DNA of 64,000 bases from positions 1 to 64,000 of the forward strand of contig JASKOT010000032.1 in the NCBI GenBank assembly GCA_032158125.1. Direction: 5' to 3'. Under the pieces are notes generated by a model. That model was given only the letters and a program-made list of their open reading frames with translations, did no database searches and had not been told where the DNA came from. Made by a program: the position numbers and the translations under genes. This DNA is from Papiliotrema nemorosa. Lineage: Eukaryota > Basidiomycota > Tremellomycetes > Tremellales > Rhynchogastremaceae. Of this stretch, positions 37,509 through 49,422 are shown piece by piece. Each line of letters opens with the position of its first letter. The first letter of the stretch is position 1.

Positions 37509-38292
37509 GGCGATTCAACAGCCCCGATCACACAATAACAATCAACCAGGTCAATAAGAAGTAGTAATGCAGACAAGGAGAGGATCTTGCATTGTCGCGC
37601 TGGGTTCTTTGTATACTATCCATGTAGGCGGAGGGCGGACCATGACAGCGACACGCATGGAGAAAAATGCAGCAGGATACATGTCGGTGAGCGGAGGTCG
37701 AACAGCTTTTTGAGAAAAGCCGGCGAGGCGACCTCCACCGCGCGGCCCACTTTTCGAGCCGCCGCCCCCGACAATGCCTATTACAGGTCTCTTGTCATGT
37801 TGTCGGCGTGAATGATGTCAGGGAGCTCCGACAAGAACACGTGCACCTCACGAGTCTACCCATAAGCGGCAGAGATCCTACCTGCATACCATTTATAGGC
37901 TGAGAGAAGCGAGCCAGGCCATGTCACGTGACTGCCACGTTGTATGATGTAGAGACTTCTAGACCCGTTCCTAGTTCCGGCCACATGTTTTGTCCCTGAG
38001 TTCGACCCTGATTCGCCCTGAACCGCGTAGGATCGCCTTACAGCACCAGTACAATTTCGACATTTCATTACTCGTTCTCTTCACAAGTCTCATAGCCCTA
38101 CCATTCCGATCTTAAGCGGAGTATTCCCGTCACGATCACAGATATAGCTTCGCTTTCGAAGCTCTCGGAGCACTAGGGGAAACGCGCATCAACAGGACTT
38201 TTTACAGGGTGACCAGTGAAAGCGTGCCAGTCACGGGGAACCCTACTTCCCGCCTTGACTCTTGGGTCTCAGATCCCCGTGATTCATCGACC
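37509..38292. promoter_or_regulatory. Divergent promoter region, MFS exporter / histidine kinase
   Basis: 784 bases. A frame continuous with the kinase extends upstream to about 38209 but has no ATG before 38293. CACGTG at about 37925-37930 is an E-box-like palindrome, a possible bHLH site. No other gene is seen. Confidence 0.5.
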
Positions 38293-41273
38293 ATGCCGAC
38301 GAACTCAGCTTCAATGTATCGAAGATCATCAAGTATAGAGTCATGGGCAGACTTTCTCCACCGCTATGCGAATGGCCATTTCCCATCCGATCAACCCATC
38401 CCGCTCCCACCGCTTGACGACCAGCCTGGGACCAGCTCGAGGATCTTTCCCTCGATACCGTCCAAGAATGCCAACTCTCAAGCCTCCTTTTCCGCCGATG
38501 AGGTGGAACCGACTTCTTGCGTCGTCGAGGAGTCTGAAAGTTGCGATGACGACGTGGACATGTACGACTTTGCCAATCCCGTCTATTCTTCCGTGGAAAT
38601 CTCACCAGCGGTAGCTACCCGAGTCCGGAATTTCTACCTCAAAAACAACTTTTTACCTCCCCCTCGAGCCCCTCTGGAATTCCTGCGAGAACAGTGTATC
38701 CAGGAATACGAAATGTACTCTCTGGAACAGGCTGCGAATGTCCAAAAAGCGACGGATCTGGTCCAGGCGTTCTTTGGTGGAATCGTCACATTCACCTTGT
38801 TCAAGCACTCTCAGCAGGAACTCATCGCTATCTCCGGGCCGAAAGACGTCGTCGACAGTATAGGCCTGTTTGTTGGGAAAAGACTGTTACCTGAAACCTC
38901 ACTCTGCGGTCATGCCATCCTTGCCAAGGAGAATATCTACATCGAAAATCTGGCCAAAGACTGGAGATATACTGGAAACCCTTATTGTGACGACATGAAA
39001 GGGGTCAAGAGTTATGTGGGGAGTACTGTTTCTCTCAGTGTGGACCCGGCTTCAGTACACGAACAACGGACGGTACCCGTGGGAGTAATAAACCTCATGC
39101 ATCTCGACCGACATTTGGAGCCTCTGACGCCGGATCAGAGTCGGGTCATGGATCACATTACACGCATGTTGGAGACACAGCTCAGAGCGACATGGGATGG
39201 CCATCGACGGACACGAGAAGCCAGAGCGCGACGAGCCATCTCGAAACTCTTGGAAGTGGCTTTAATCCAATCATCGACAATAGACGACGCGCAGAGTGTG
39301 GAAACACCTAGAGATTCTGTCTTGTCGGATCCAATATCCAACTCTGCTACTGGATACGGGGAAGATCCTGGACCGGATCGGGAAGAAGTGCAGAGCTTGA
39401 CGGTGAGCGCATCGTATGCTGCGAGACAGATCAAAGAGGTCTTGCAAGAGGTTGAAAGGGTCATGGTGGTCGACATCCAGTCGATCGTGAAGATTGTGAG
39501 CATGATCCTTGGACGAAAAACCATACAGCTGACTCGTCAGAAAGGAACACACAAAAGGCGGTATGTCCTCGAAAGCGAAAAGGATGATCCGTTTCCCCTC
39601 CTTGCGTTTGAAACGACCAACGCAGCTGGAAACGCCCCGGAACTCCCTGCAAGTCTTGCACCTTTGGTTGTGGAAACGCTAGAGGCATTTCATACCCGCC
39701 GCAAGGTCACATACGACAGGTTGTCCGATCTCTCCGGGTTCGAGCCATACCTCTCCGAATCGACCTTTACCCACCTCGTCATTCCCTTTTTCAGCGCGGA
39801 TCGGCCCCTCTTCCTCCTGGTGGTCGCTTCTGAACGACCCTTCTACTCTTTCCGGGCGAGCGAAATCAACTTTATCCGATCGATGGGTGTGGTACTCCGT
39901 GCAAAACTCGTCCAATCGCGTGTTATAGAGGCCGATGCGGCAAAAACGGCTTTCCTCTCTTCGATCAGCCACGAACTCCGGACACCCATGCATGGGGTAT
40001 TGTCAGGCGTACAACTGTTGAGAGAGGCGGTGAGAGAGGGAAATGTGGCCGAGATGGAGCAGATAATGAAGTTGACAGAATCGAGCGGGATGACATTACA
40101 ATCCATCTTGAATGATGTGCTCGATTTCGGCAGCTTGGACAGGCAAGTCAAGTTGGAGGGGAATAAAGTCACCGAGGCGGATCTGCAGGTCTTGGTGGAC
40201 GATACGACCAGGACATGCAGGCCTAAACTCGAGGATAAAGATGGCAGGGTGGACTTGCTTGTGGACGTGGAGGACAGGAATTGGAGGGTGAAAATTGACA
40301 GTGTCGGGTTTCAAAGGTGAGTCTTCCCAGTCCAAACCAAAAACAAACTTTCGAGCTGCTCTGATGCTTCAGAATTCTTCTGAACGGACTCTCCAACGCG
40401 ATCAAATTCACACAAGCAGGTCGAATTACCGTGACACTCCGCTTGTCCCCACACGACTCATGTATCTCACTTCAGGTACGGGATACGGGACCGGGTCTTG
40501 ATCCATCCTTTGCGGCTAGACTGTTCGAGCCGTTCACCAAAGCGGATAGTTTTACACCTGGGGCCGGATTAGGATTGCACATATCGCGAACATTGGCTGA
40601 ACGTATGGGCGGGACAGTCGGTTTGACCTCATTGCCAGAGGGTGGAGCGTTGTTCGAGGCGAGATTACCCGTCGAGTTTGTCACATTGCAAGGGGGTTTC
40701 ACATCGAGTCATGGTCTGACAACCAATGGCGAACCCGATTTGGGGATTCTCAGCTCGCCTATCGACTCGGTATCGCAAGCGACACAGGATCTCTCGACGC
40801 GTCTGAATAAAGTCGAAGTCTCACCCAAAACTACGGCACCTGGACGAACGTTACGAGTCTTGATCGCGGATGACAATGAGATTGCCCTCAAGATCCTCTC
40901 CACCCTACTCAAGCGTATTTCGAAGACTATACCCCTCTCCGTGGTTTCAGCGAAAGACGGCGTTGAAGCGCTGGAATTATTCCAGTCTACACACCCCCAT
41001 TTGGTCTTGACGGACGTGTCGATGCCCAGGATGGACGGTATCCAAGCCGCATGTGAGATGCGTCGGTTAGAAGCAGAATCGTCAAGTTTGGGAGAGGCGG
41101 GCAAGGGGAGAGCGAAGATTTACGCGATAACGGGTTTGGGATCGTCTGATCCGAGGTTGAGGACGGAATCATTGCGTGGAAGCGCGGCGCTGGACGGGTG
41201 GTTGATCAAGGGACAAGACAAGTTGTCGACCATCACGGAGATCATAAAAGAAGCAAGCCTACCGGTGCAATGA
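38293..41273 (+). CDS. Hybrid histidine kinase (GAF-HisKA-HATPase-receiver)
   Basis: Cytosolic two-component sensor; two exons, 38293-40316 and 40373-41273, give 974 residues. The ATG at 38293 is the first in frame; the open frame continues upstream without ATG, so the start is moderately certain. The order is: a Ser-rich N-terminus (1-110); a GAF-like domain around 135-350 (LCGHAILAKENIYIENLAKD); a long helix; HisKA with the phosphorylatable His in SISHELRTPMHG at about 560; HATPase_c with the N box LLNGLSNAIKFT (spanning the intron), DTGPGLD, LFEPFTKAD and GAGLGLHIS; and a C-terminal receiver with LIADDNEIALK, phospho-acceptor Asp in LTDVSMPRMDG and a conserved Thr/Lys region. No membrane helix is seen, so the signal is probably cytosolic. 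Output is expected through Ypd1-type phosphotransfer to HOG or Skn7-like regulators, as known for the fungal family. Confidence 0.93.
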
Positions 41274-41597
41274 CATTTGTCCCCTAGAGCAGGGGAATCG
41301 ATGGGGTCTTGCCGGAGGAGTATGTGGAACGGTTTTTGGGCATTCCTGGGTCACCAAGCGTTAGATTATTGTAGCTTTATCGGCTGTATCAGTATCGATC
41401 TGTGTTCCTGGAGAACTGTGTATGTCAAATTCACCATGTATCTGTGGTGAGCATACTCGAGGTTAAGCTGTCCAAGTCGTTGTTTATGACGGAACCAGGT
41501 GGCCTCCGCCTCGATCAACTTTGAAACAACACCTTGAACTTGTCATTCGACCTTGCCGAGGCCGCCCTCGTCAACTTGCCCGCATAAAGGGCCGAAG
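41274..41597. other. Intergenic region between kinase and Zn2Cys6 gene
   Basis: 324 bases without a supportable gene; it must hold the kinase 3' UTR and the promoter/leader of the regulator that starts at 41598. Confidence 0.5.
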
Positions 41598-44051
41598 ATG
41601 GACGCGGAGGATCAGACAACGCTGGAGCGAGATCAAGAAGAAGACGAGCTGGAATCGGAATCCCTCTGCGATTCAAGGACCGCTTCTCCGCATCCCGCCC
41701 AGACATCTCAATTGGCTTCACCGCCAATCGCTACTACGCCTTCCGCATCGGCCCAAGAGGGTCACTCTTGTCGTCAGTGTCGACAACGAAAGAAGAAGGT
41801 GCGCTCCACACCGCACGCTGGGAGCATGTTGCATGGCTGATGCACAGTGTGATAGGGCACGACCGAGATGCGCTGGGTGTGTCAAGAGCAAGGTGGATTG
41901 CATATACCCAACGCCCACTCATCGTTTCTCGCCCATACCCAAGACCCCTCGACCGTGAGCACATCTCTCAGCTACCAGCTCCCCCACGCACATACGGGTA
42001 TGACGCTGACAACAGGACTCGAGCAGACTTAACGGCTGAGATTGCTCGTTTGAAAGCTCGATGTCAGCAGCTTGAGCTTCGACTCACCGCTCAGACCCAC
42101 CAGCCTCAGCAGTACTCCAACACTCCATCATTCACGTCGCCCCCTGTCTCCCGACCTTCTTTCACCACATCCTTGTCGACCACTACAAACACCGAGATTT
42201 CCGGTTCTTTGACACCCCGACGAGCTAGATCCGATCTGATTCAACGTGTTCTCATCCGCCTCTTGACAAGGGAACAAGATGCCGTACAATCCATCAGAGG
42301 GACAATAGGCAAACAGCTCGGTGCTTCGTTGATACCGGAGAAATATGGGGAAGATGTGGGTAAAGGCGGATCATTATGGCCGCCTAGGGAGATTGCAGGA
42401 TTATTGGTGGACAAGTACTTTGATCTTTCCTACGGAATCATCCAGTTTGTATCTCGGTCGACTATCCAAGCAGAGTAAGTGGGACTCTAAACGGCCGATG
42501 CGGCCAGATTAGGGGACTGACTACCAGTCTGAACAGCGTATACACGTTCGGAACCCCTGATCCTGCCATGTTTCCTATACCGGATCTCAGAGTTTACCGC
42601 CTGTGCATCGTCTTTGCCGTAGTAGCAGGCAGATCGACCGACGCCGAGCTTACGGGGTACACTTTGAAATCTGCAAAACTTCACGCTATGGCCCTCAAAC
42701 ACATCGCCGCAGCATTCGAGGCGGATGAGATTGCATGTCCACCGATGATTATCGTGCTGATGACCAGACCTGCTTCATCTGCATTTGCTTGCTAGCCGTG
42801 ACGGTCGTCCTGGAGTTTGTCACCATGAGCCCATACGAGGTGTCACAAATTGCATGCACGATGAGCATGGAGATGCGACTACACGAGGAGCGACCGGATC
42901 TGCCGCAAGCCGAGCAGGATGAGAGGAGGAGACTCTTCTGGTCACTCTTCTTGGTCGATCGTGTCAGTGCGTACCCTTTTACAGACCTGTCAAATCTGTC
43001 GCTGGAGTTGGACTGATCCGCAGTTTCCACGCAGTTGGTTCGACCTGTCGCCATACCTGAGGAGATTATCACTGTCCACCTCCCCCAGTCGGACATGGGC
43101 GGGACGACGACTCAGGCTGGAGACATGGTAAGCTCCCTCCTAGTGATCCATCCCATCCGATGAGGAAAGACTAAACTCCAGGCGCCGCTGCTATTCTTGC
43201 GTCACCTCGTCCTCCTGCGTCGACTCAACGGAGTCATGCTTGACAAGATGTACCTCGCGCGGGAAATCCCAAACCCCGAGGTCGTCTTTACCGATCTGCG
43301 AAACCAGATTGACGGCTGGTGGAATGACACTTTAGCCTCAGTGCCCCCTTCTTCCTCTTCTGCCGTGCGGAAGCACGGTTACAGTCGACATCCCCTCTTT
43401 GAGCTCAACTATCACCTCTTCATCGTCAACCTCTACCGACCTTCTCGTCTGTTTGCCCAGACACTACCCGCTCGACTTCCTACTTTGCGCAAATCCGCCA
43501 GTCGAGCGATAGAGCTATACAAGCAGCTCACCATTGACAGAAGAATCCCATACAACTATATCCAGCTCAACAACATTGTCGTCATTGCTATCTCCCTCCT
43601 CTACACCCTGGACGAGAAAGAGGGCGATTCGAGGAATGTGGAGTTGCTGAGTTGGAGACTTGGAGCAATGGACGATATATCCGCCAGTGAAGTCTTGCTC
43701 TCCACTTTTTGCGAAGGGTGGTTGGGCGTTTCAGATTTCAGAGTGGCATTTGTGAGGTTGGCGAATACCGTTCGAGCCAAGATTACCAGGTCACCTATAC
43801 CTGTGACAACATTACCGCTCTGGACGGCGCCTATACCCATCTCTGAAGCTGGTCCCTCCTTGAATGAGTATGGAGACGTGGATGCGATAGGTGGAGAAGG
43901 AGTGGCATATTCCGGTGGTGTGGACGAAGAAGCGCCTTTTGCGCTGCACCAATCCAATCATGGTGAGGACCAGCCCTGGGACGTGGGCACTATCGATGTC
44001 GAGGCTTTCTTAACGAGCATGGGTTTGGCAGATTGGAGAAGCGGTGCATAG
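41598..44051 (+). CDS. Zn2Cys6 fungal-specific transcription factor
   Basis: The first intron splits the zinc cluster. Exon 41598-41798 ends SCRQCRQRKKK, and exon 41848-41954 begins CDRARPRCAGCVKSKVDC, giving C-x2-C-x6-C-x6-C-x2-C-x6-C at about residues 58-84. A short basic linker and a coiled-coil dimerisation segment (ADLTAEIARLKARCQQLELRL) follow. The MHR/fungal_trans region has VYRLCIVFAVVAGRS, SIEMRLHEERPDL-like and DERRRLFWSLFLVDR, PLFLRHLVLLRRLNG and a long C-terminal helical region, ending with the acidic tail VEAFLTSMGLADW. About six or seven exons and around 730 residues are implied. It is a nuclear activator or repressor of unknown targets; its coiled coil suggests DNA binding as a dimer. 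It shares orientation with the upstream kinase, but no functional link is visible. The amino-acid permease lies 1.2 kb downstream. Confidence 0.9.
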
Positions 44052-45235
44052 ATAATGAACCGACGTCGCTTCTTGAATTGTCGGTTGAGTATCTAACCGA
44101 TACTTCACAATGCGAAGACTAGGCAGAGTGCTTGAGACACGTAGACAGACTTCTGGGTATCGTATCAATCGTTAAGATCCGGCCGCGAGATGATTATTGT
44201 CCGATGAATGCACGACGGATGCACTACATTACCCATGTGGGCCGTATCTTGGCACCGTTGCGTGCATTTCCAAACTTGCCTGTCGACTTTATCGACCTAC
44301 AACGACGGATGCTTGGCAGATAGCAAACAAGAGATACGACTTTTTGACTGATACCGCTGTAGACGCTCTAATCGCGCTCGTACTGAGCGCAACCCCGGCT
44401 TTACAGGGAGCCAAGAACATGTCAACGTCGGGGGTGACAACCCGCTCACAACCTTGGATTGGGCTGCTGTGCGGTGTTTAGATGCATGTCAGGGGGTGTA
44501 CGAGTCTTCGCGTCATGCGGATCCAACGCTGGGCGCCAAGATCTGATCAGAGCAGCGTTGTGGAGAGCACATCCTCTTTCGGCAACTTCAGTCTGTATGT
44601 TTTCCTCGATTTCCTCGGTTCAGACACGTCAGCGATAAGCTCATGTTGACTCTCCACTTGCATCTGATCCCGCTCGACCCGACTGGGTAGGGAGTCATCC
44701 GCAACAGGCTCTCAGGTTGCGCCTCGTTAAAAAAGGTGGTAATGGCGAATTTATGTTTAGATTTTGTCTTGGCATTACCGACCCATTGGTGGTATCCCTC
44801 CCTTGGTCCACTGCGAGCGATGTCCAACTGATACCTTGCCGAGGCTTGGTCAAGTGCGCTCCACATGGGTTCATGCAGGTTGACCCTGGACAATACTCAC
44901 CCTGACTCGCCGACAAGAGGAGAATGACAGAAGGAGCCAAGTCTAGAATTGTTTTGTGGAAATCCCTCCAACCGAGGCTCCCTCTCAGGATGGCAGATCG
45001 TTATCGGCACGGGGAGAGAGGACTAAAGTGAGGGGTATCTACGATCCGGCACAGCGAATGGAAAAGCAGCGTTTATGAGAAGGGTACCGTTGGAAATGAA
45101 ATCGTGTGACAGGTGTATCGAGGGGGAGATACCTATATATCCCTCTTGCTCCATTCCCATCGCGCCCCCTGTTTTCTGATCGTCTATTGTTCATCTCTGC
45201 CAGAACCAGCACTCGATTAGTGTAGTCTCGGCAAC
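44052..45235. other. Longest gene-free gap, with permease promoter
   Basis: 1,184 bases with no frame I can support as a gene. A 95-codon frame around 44197-44481 has no family resemblance. A CTATATAT element at about 45133-45140 lies roughly 100 bases before the permease ATG and is a probable TATA box, in a short pyrimidine-rich leader. Confidence 0.5.
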
Positions 45236-47320
45236 ATGGCGTACAACGACGAAGAAAAGAAAGTGAACGGTGCTGGAGATTACAATGTCGGAGTGTACGG
45301 TGCTCAACAAGCTGGACCCCATGATCCCAACTATGAGGCTCAGGAGCGACTTGCCAATGCGGAGAAGTTCTACGACCCTTCGCAAGAGTCCAGGTTGACT
45401 CGAATGGGTCTGAATGCGGAGAGTTTCAAACGAGCTCCTGGAGCGACACACGGTCAAGTGGCTCATGGTGTCCCGCCAGAGTTTGTTCAGCAGCAAAACC
45501 CCTTGCTGCAACAGGTCATGGTGAGTCGCCCGAAGTGTCCCACGGAACATTGCTAAACATTCGCAGAAATCTCGACATCTTCAAATGATTGCTGTATGTA
45601 AAGCATACATGTCTAAACTAAAACTGACGACCAGGTTGGAGGTTCTATCGGTACTGGTCTCTTTGTCGGTTCCGGATCTGCCCTCGCCAACGGTGGACCC
45701 GCTGCTGTCATTCTTGCTTGGATCATCATGGGTTAGTCGACTCATTTTCGCATCGACTCTAGCTCACCCCCAGGTGCCATGTTGATCATGGTCACTCAGG
45801 CTCTTGGTGAAATGGCTATCCTCTACCCTGTCTCTGGTGGTTTCTACACTCTTGCCTCTCGAATGCTCGACCCCTCGTTTGCTTTCGCCATGGGATGGAA
45901 CTATGTCCTCCAATGGGCTGTCGTATTGCCCCTGGAAATTACGGTTGCTGGAACGACGGTCGAATATTGGTCCACCCCCGTGCCACTCGGCGCCTGGATC
46001 ACCATCTTCTTCATCGTTGTCATTTTCCTGACTGTTCTCGGTACACTGTAAGCATCTCGACTTGAATACCTCGATTGGAAGCTGAGAGTACCAGTGGTTA
46101 CGCCGAGTACGAGTTCTGGACGTGTTGCCTCAAACTCGCCGTCGTTGCCATGTTTATCATCGTCGGTATCGTCTGCATTTGCGGTGGCGGACCTTCGAGT
46201 GGTGAATTCGGTAGCTACGTCGGTGGACGATACTGGAAAGACCCTGGAGCATTTTCCAACGGTTTCAAGGGTGTCTGCGCCATGTTTGTCACTGCTGCCT
46301 TCTCGTTTGCCGGAACCGAGCTTGTCGGATTGGCCGCTACCGAGACTCCCAACCCTCGAAAAGTCCTTCCTTCCGCTGTCAAGAACACCTTCTGGCGAAT
46401 CACCGTGGTCTACATCACCTCGTTGGTTATCGTCGGTCTGACCGTTCCATACAACGACCCTGATCTCATCGGTGGTGGTGGAGCCAACGTGAGTCGAACA
46501 GAATAATCAGCATTGTTTTTGGTGTTGATGACAGGCCTCGCCCTTTGTCATCCTCTTCAAACGAGCCAACATCAAAGGTCTCGACCACCTCGTCAACGTC
46601 ACCATTCTCCTCGCCGTTCTCGGTGTCGGAATGGCTTGTGTCTTTGCTGGTTCTCGAACGCTCACCGCTCTCGCCGAGACAGGTTACGCCCCGAAGATCT
46701 TCACCTATGTCGACAAATCGGGTCGACCCCTTTTCTCCCTGATCTTCATCATCGCCTTTGGTCCTATCGCCTATGTCAACCTTGCCGATGTCGGAGACCA
46801 AGTCTTCAACTGGCTGCTCGCTCTTTCGGGTCTTTCTACACTCTTCACCTGGTTGGCAATCTGTATCACCCACATTCGATTCCGAAAAGCTTGGAAGGTT
46901 CAAGGACACTCGGTCGAAGAGTTGCCGTTCACTGCTATCGCTGGTGTCTGGGGATCCTATGCCGGAGCCTTCTTGATCGTCATTGTCTTGATTGCCCAAT
47001 TCTACGTCGGTCTATTCCCTATCGGAGGTGTCGAGAGTGCTGGCGACCGAGCCGAGAGCTTCTTCCGTGAGTTACACAATTCTTCACTCAATCACAGATG
47101 CTCATCTTTAGTGTCGTACCTTGCTGCCCCCATCGTGCTCGGCTTCTGGGTCATCGGCTACCTTTGGAAACGACAACTCCCCCGACGAGCTTCCGAGATC
47201 GACTTGGACACTGGACGAAAGTCTTGGTTGACCGTCGAGGAGATGCGACAATACAAGGCTGAGCGAGCCCAGGCTCCGATGTACGTTCGAGTCTACCGAA
47301 TGCTCTTCACCGCTAGCTAG
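45236..47320 (+). CDS. Amino-acid permease (YAT/GAP family)
   Basis: Plasma-membrane proton symporter for amino acids, about 560 residues. The charged N-terminus ([12 protein letters not shown]) leads into [22 protein letters not shown], the family TM1 signature. [41 protein letters not shown] with the conserved substrate-region [52 protein letters not shown] and [19 protein letters not shown] follow, and the protein ends [19 protein letters not shown] and a short tail. Several introns fall in the first third, including a short exon encoding KSRHLQMIA between two introns at about 45567-45593. Typical substrates are broad (Gap1-like), and nitrogen regulation is usual for the family. No specific GATA site can be assigned with confidence. 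Confidence 0.94.
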
Positions 47321-47637
47321 GCGGAGGGTGGTTGTTTGTGGCATTAAAATGCGTTCATGAGATAGGTGGAGGGAGGGGAAAGAGGGTGCTCTCGGCGCTA
47401 GTCATGTAGACGGGGATGTGGAAGGAGGACGCAATGGAGTCATTAGGTTTGTAGCTTCGTGAGGTGCAAATGTAATCTTCTACAAGGTTGATGCAAACGG
47501 AATCTCAATGCAATTGAAGCGAACAGTGAGCAGCTGCCCTGTTGATCGTTGAATGCTATACTATCTTTGCTGCCCAAACGTTGCCTCTCCGTACCGGAAT
47601 TCGTCATTTCAGGATGACCTGCTTTACGATGGCAGCT
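47321..47637. other. Convergent intergenic region
   Basis: 317 bases between the permease and the minus-strand GPI protein gene; probably 3' UTRs only. Confidence 0.55.
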
Positions 47638-48612
47638 CTAACGCGCGAGGGCTGCAATTAAACCTGCGAGACCCACAGCTACCCATTCCCATGTCCAGGG
47701 GTCTCCCGATCGTCTCTTTGACGACGCTGCTCCACCCGTCTGACTTGCCGCGGGGGCAGTGCCAGATACGTTGGAAGTTCCCGATGCCGCGGGTGCAGAA
47801 GTGGCTGAGACTCCTCCATTCGCAGACGGGACGCTAGCTCCAGCGGTCAAGAGGATGGCAGTCGGAGTACCGTACTCTGTCAATCCGGTCCATTGGTTCA
47901 GGTTCACTGTTTCGCTTGCCGACCACTCGGTTAGGAACGGGCCCCTTCTCGTCAGATACACCGCTTGACATGTGTGGGACCTCGTCCGGGACTCACGTGG
48001 TGGTAGGTGTAGCGGTGATCGTCGACTCTACCCCGCTCAATGCCAATCCAGCGGATCGGCAAGTGTCCGTAACGTTCTTCAACCATCCATTAGCCAGGTC
48101 TGCATCCATATATCCCTGAACCCTTTCCGGTAGTCCGCCAGGGATATCACTTGTGGAAGTACTCGGCTCTGTCCCGATGGAAGAGTTTGTTGCGTAGCCA
48201 AAAGGCCGTTCGTTGCCGTTGGCGATGATACAATCGAGACAAGCCAAAAGGTTGTTGTAATTGCCCTGCTGGCACAGGTAGGCGTTGCACGCTTCAGGAT
48301 CCGCGGGGAAGTCGTCTCCGTTCCAGGTGCGATTGATGAAGCAGGAACTGGACGATCAGATGTTGATCATGGCTTAGAGACCCACTAGTATGCATTCGCA
48401 GGTGCATTGCAACCTGGTGCACAAGGTAGAGGCGTGGTACTCTCCAATGTACCGGACGCATCTTGTACACCTTCAGGCCAGAACTCATAGGCAGAGCTGG
48501 TGGTCACAGCACCGGGAGCCACAGACGACCCGGCTAAAGACGTAGCTTGTCGAGGGATAAGTCCCGCTCTGGCGAGCATGCACAGCGAGGATAATACGAT
48601 CAAGGGGACCAT
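47638..48612 (-). CDS. GPI-anchored, Ser/Thr-rich secreted surface protein
   Basis: Starts MVPLIVLSSLCMLARAGLIP, a cleavable signal peptide. The body has spaced Cys residues (CAPGCNAPANAY, CFINRTWNGDD, CNAYLCQQGN, LLACLDCI) typical of small Cys-rich fungal wall proteins, and NxS/T sites. A long Ala/Ser/Thr/Gly-rich stretch (SATSAPAASGTSNVSGTAPA) then leads to a C-terminal hydrophobic tail (VAVGLAGLIAALA) after a small-residue region, the layout of a GPI-attachment signal. Three exons fit: 48612-48386, then two more whose acceptors keep frame, with the second acceptor at an AG after TCTGACG. Length about 265 residues. It has no catalytic domain I recognise. It is likely on the plasma membrane or cell wall. 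The family name is unknown to me. Confidence 0.82.
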
Positions 48613-49422
48613 GATGAAGTCGGAAAGGATGGGTGGAGCAGGTGCTGACCATGAGGAGACCCTTTAAGTACCACATCAGTCATATCAGTGAAAGCAGTGC
48701 TGCGATGAATGCCAAGTCTCGGGGGTATGAGGTCTTGCGTATCGGTAGAGTACAGTGGTAGATTAGAGTTCGCTGGACTCGTTTAGCCCATAGCATCGAC
48801 GAAGATTGAGGATCCCGCCGGAACTGTGGGCCGCGAGGGTAGTGTCGGCATGAGGCGGTCGCTTCTCCGCAAGCTTGTAGGCGAGAGCGGGATGGTCAAG
48901 AGCCGCCGGGGTCATCTCCGGCGGACCCGTTGAGCGCGACTGTTCTTCCCCTTGCTAGTCCCTTGGGTCAAGTGGAGCGCTCCCTCAGCTATCATCCAGC
49001 TATCATCCAGGTCTCATCTCTCGGCCGCGGCGATCCATGACGCAACGCAACGCCCGACGATCTCGAGTCGATGGCACTCATCGTACTCCATCTTTATCAC
49101 CTGCCTTGATCGATATCTGCAGACAGCATGATTGTATTTAGGATGCATAGTGGCCACGACGGAGGCGAGATGTATCTGATACTCATGCAAGTCTGGATGA
49201 AAGGGTTTCGATCAGCTTGATCCCCGATCGTCTCGCATCAAAGGTGGGCAGTCTTTTTGTGGGTTATCTTGACACATACTCATTGTGTGCCTCGACCTCC
49301 TATGTGCGACAGGAGGTCACTCTCACATGGTTCACACCCCCGCTTGTGCATGAAAGTATATATACGGAAGATGACTGTGCATATCGCTTTGTCTCACGTC
49401 TCATCCGTCCAACTCAGCAGAC
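48613..49422. promoter_or_regulatory. Divergent promoter region, surface protein / MFS
   Basis: 810 bases without a gene. TATATATA at about 49357-49364 lies some 60 bases before the plus-strand ATG at 49423. A perfect 11-bp tandem duplication AGCTATCATCC x2 occupies 48987-49008. Confidence 0.5.

Noticed and set aside
38209..38292. Upstream start of the histidine kinase
   Set aside because: The frame is open but has no ATG before 38293; a GTG start is not expected in a fungal nuclear gene.
44197..44481. 95-codon frame in the long gap
   Set aside because: No recognisable family, no coding-like continuity and no splice partners.
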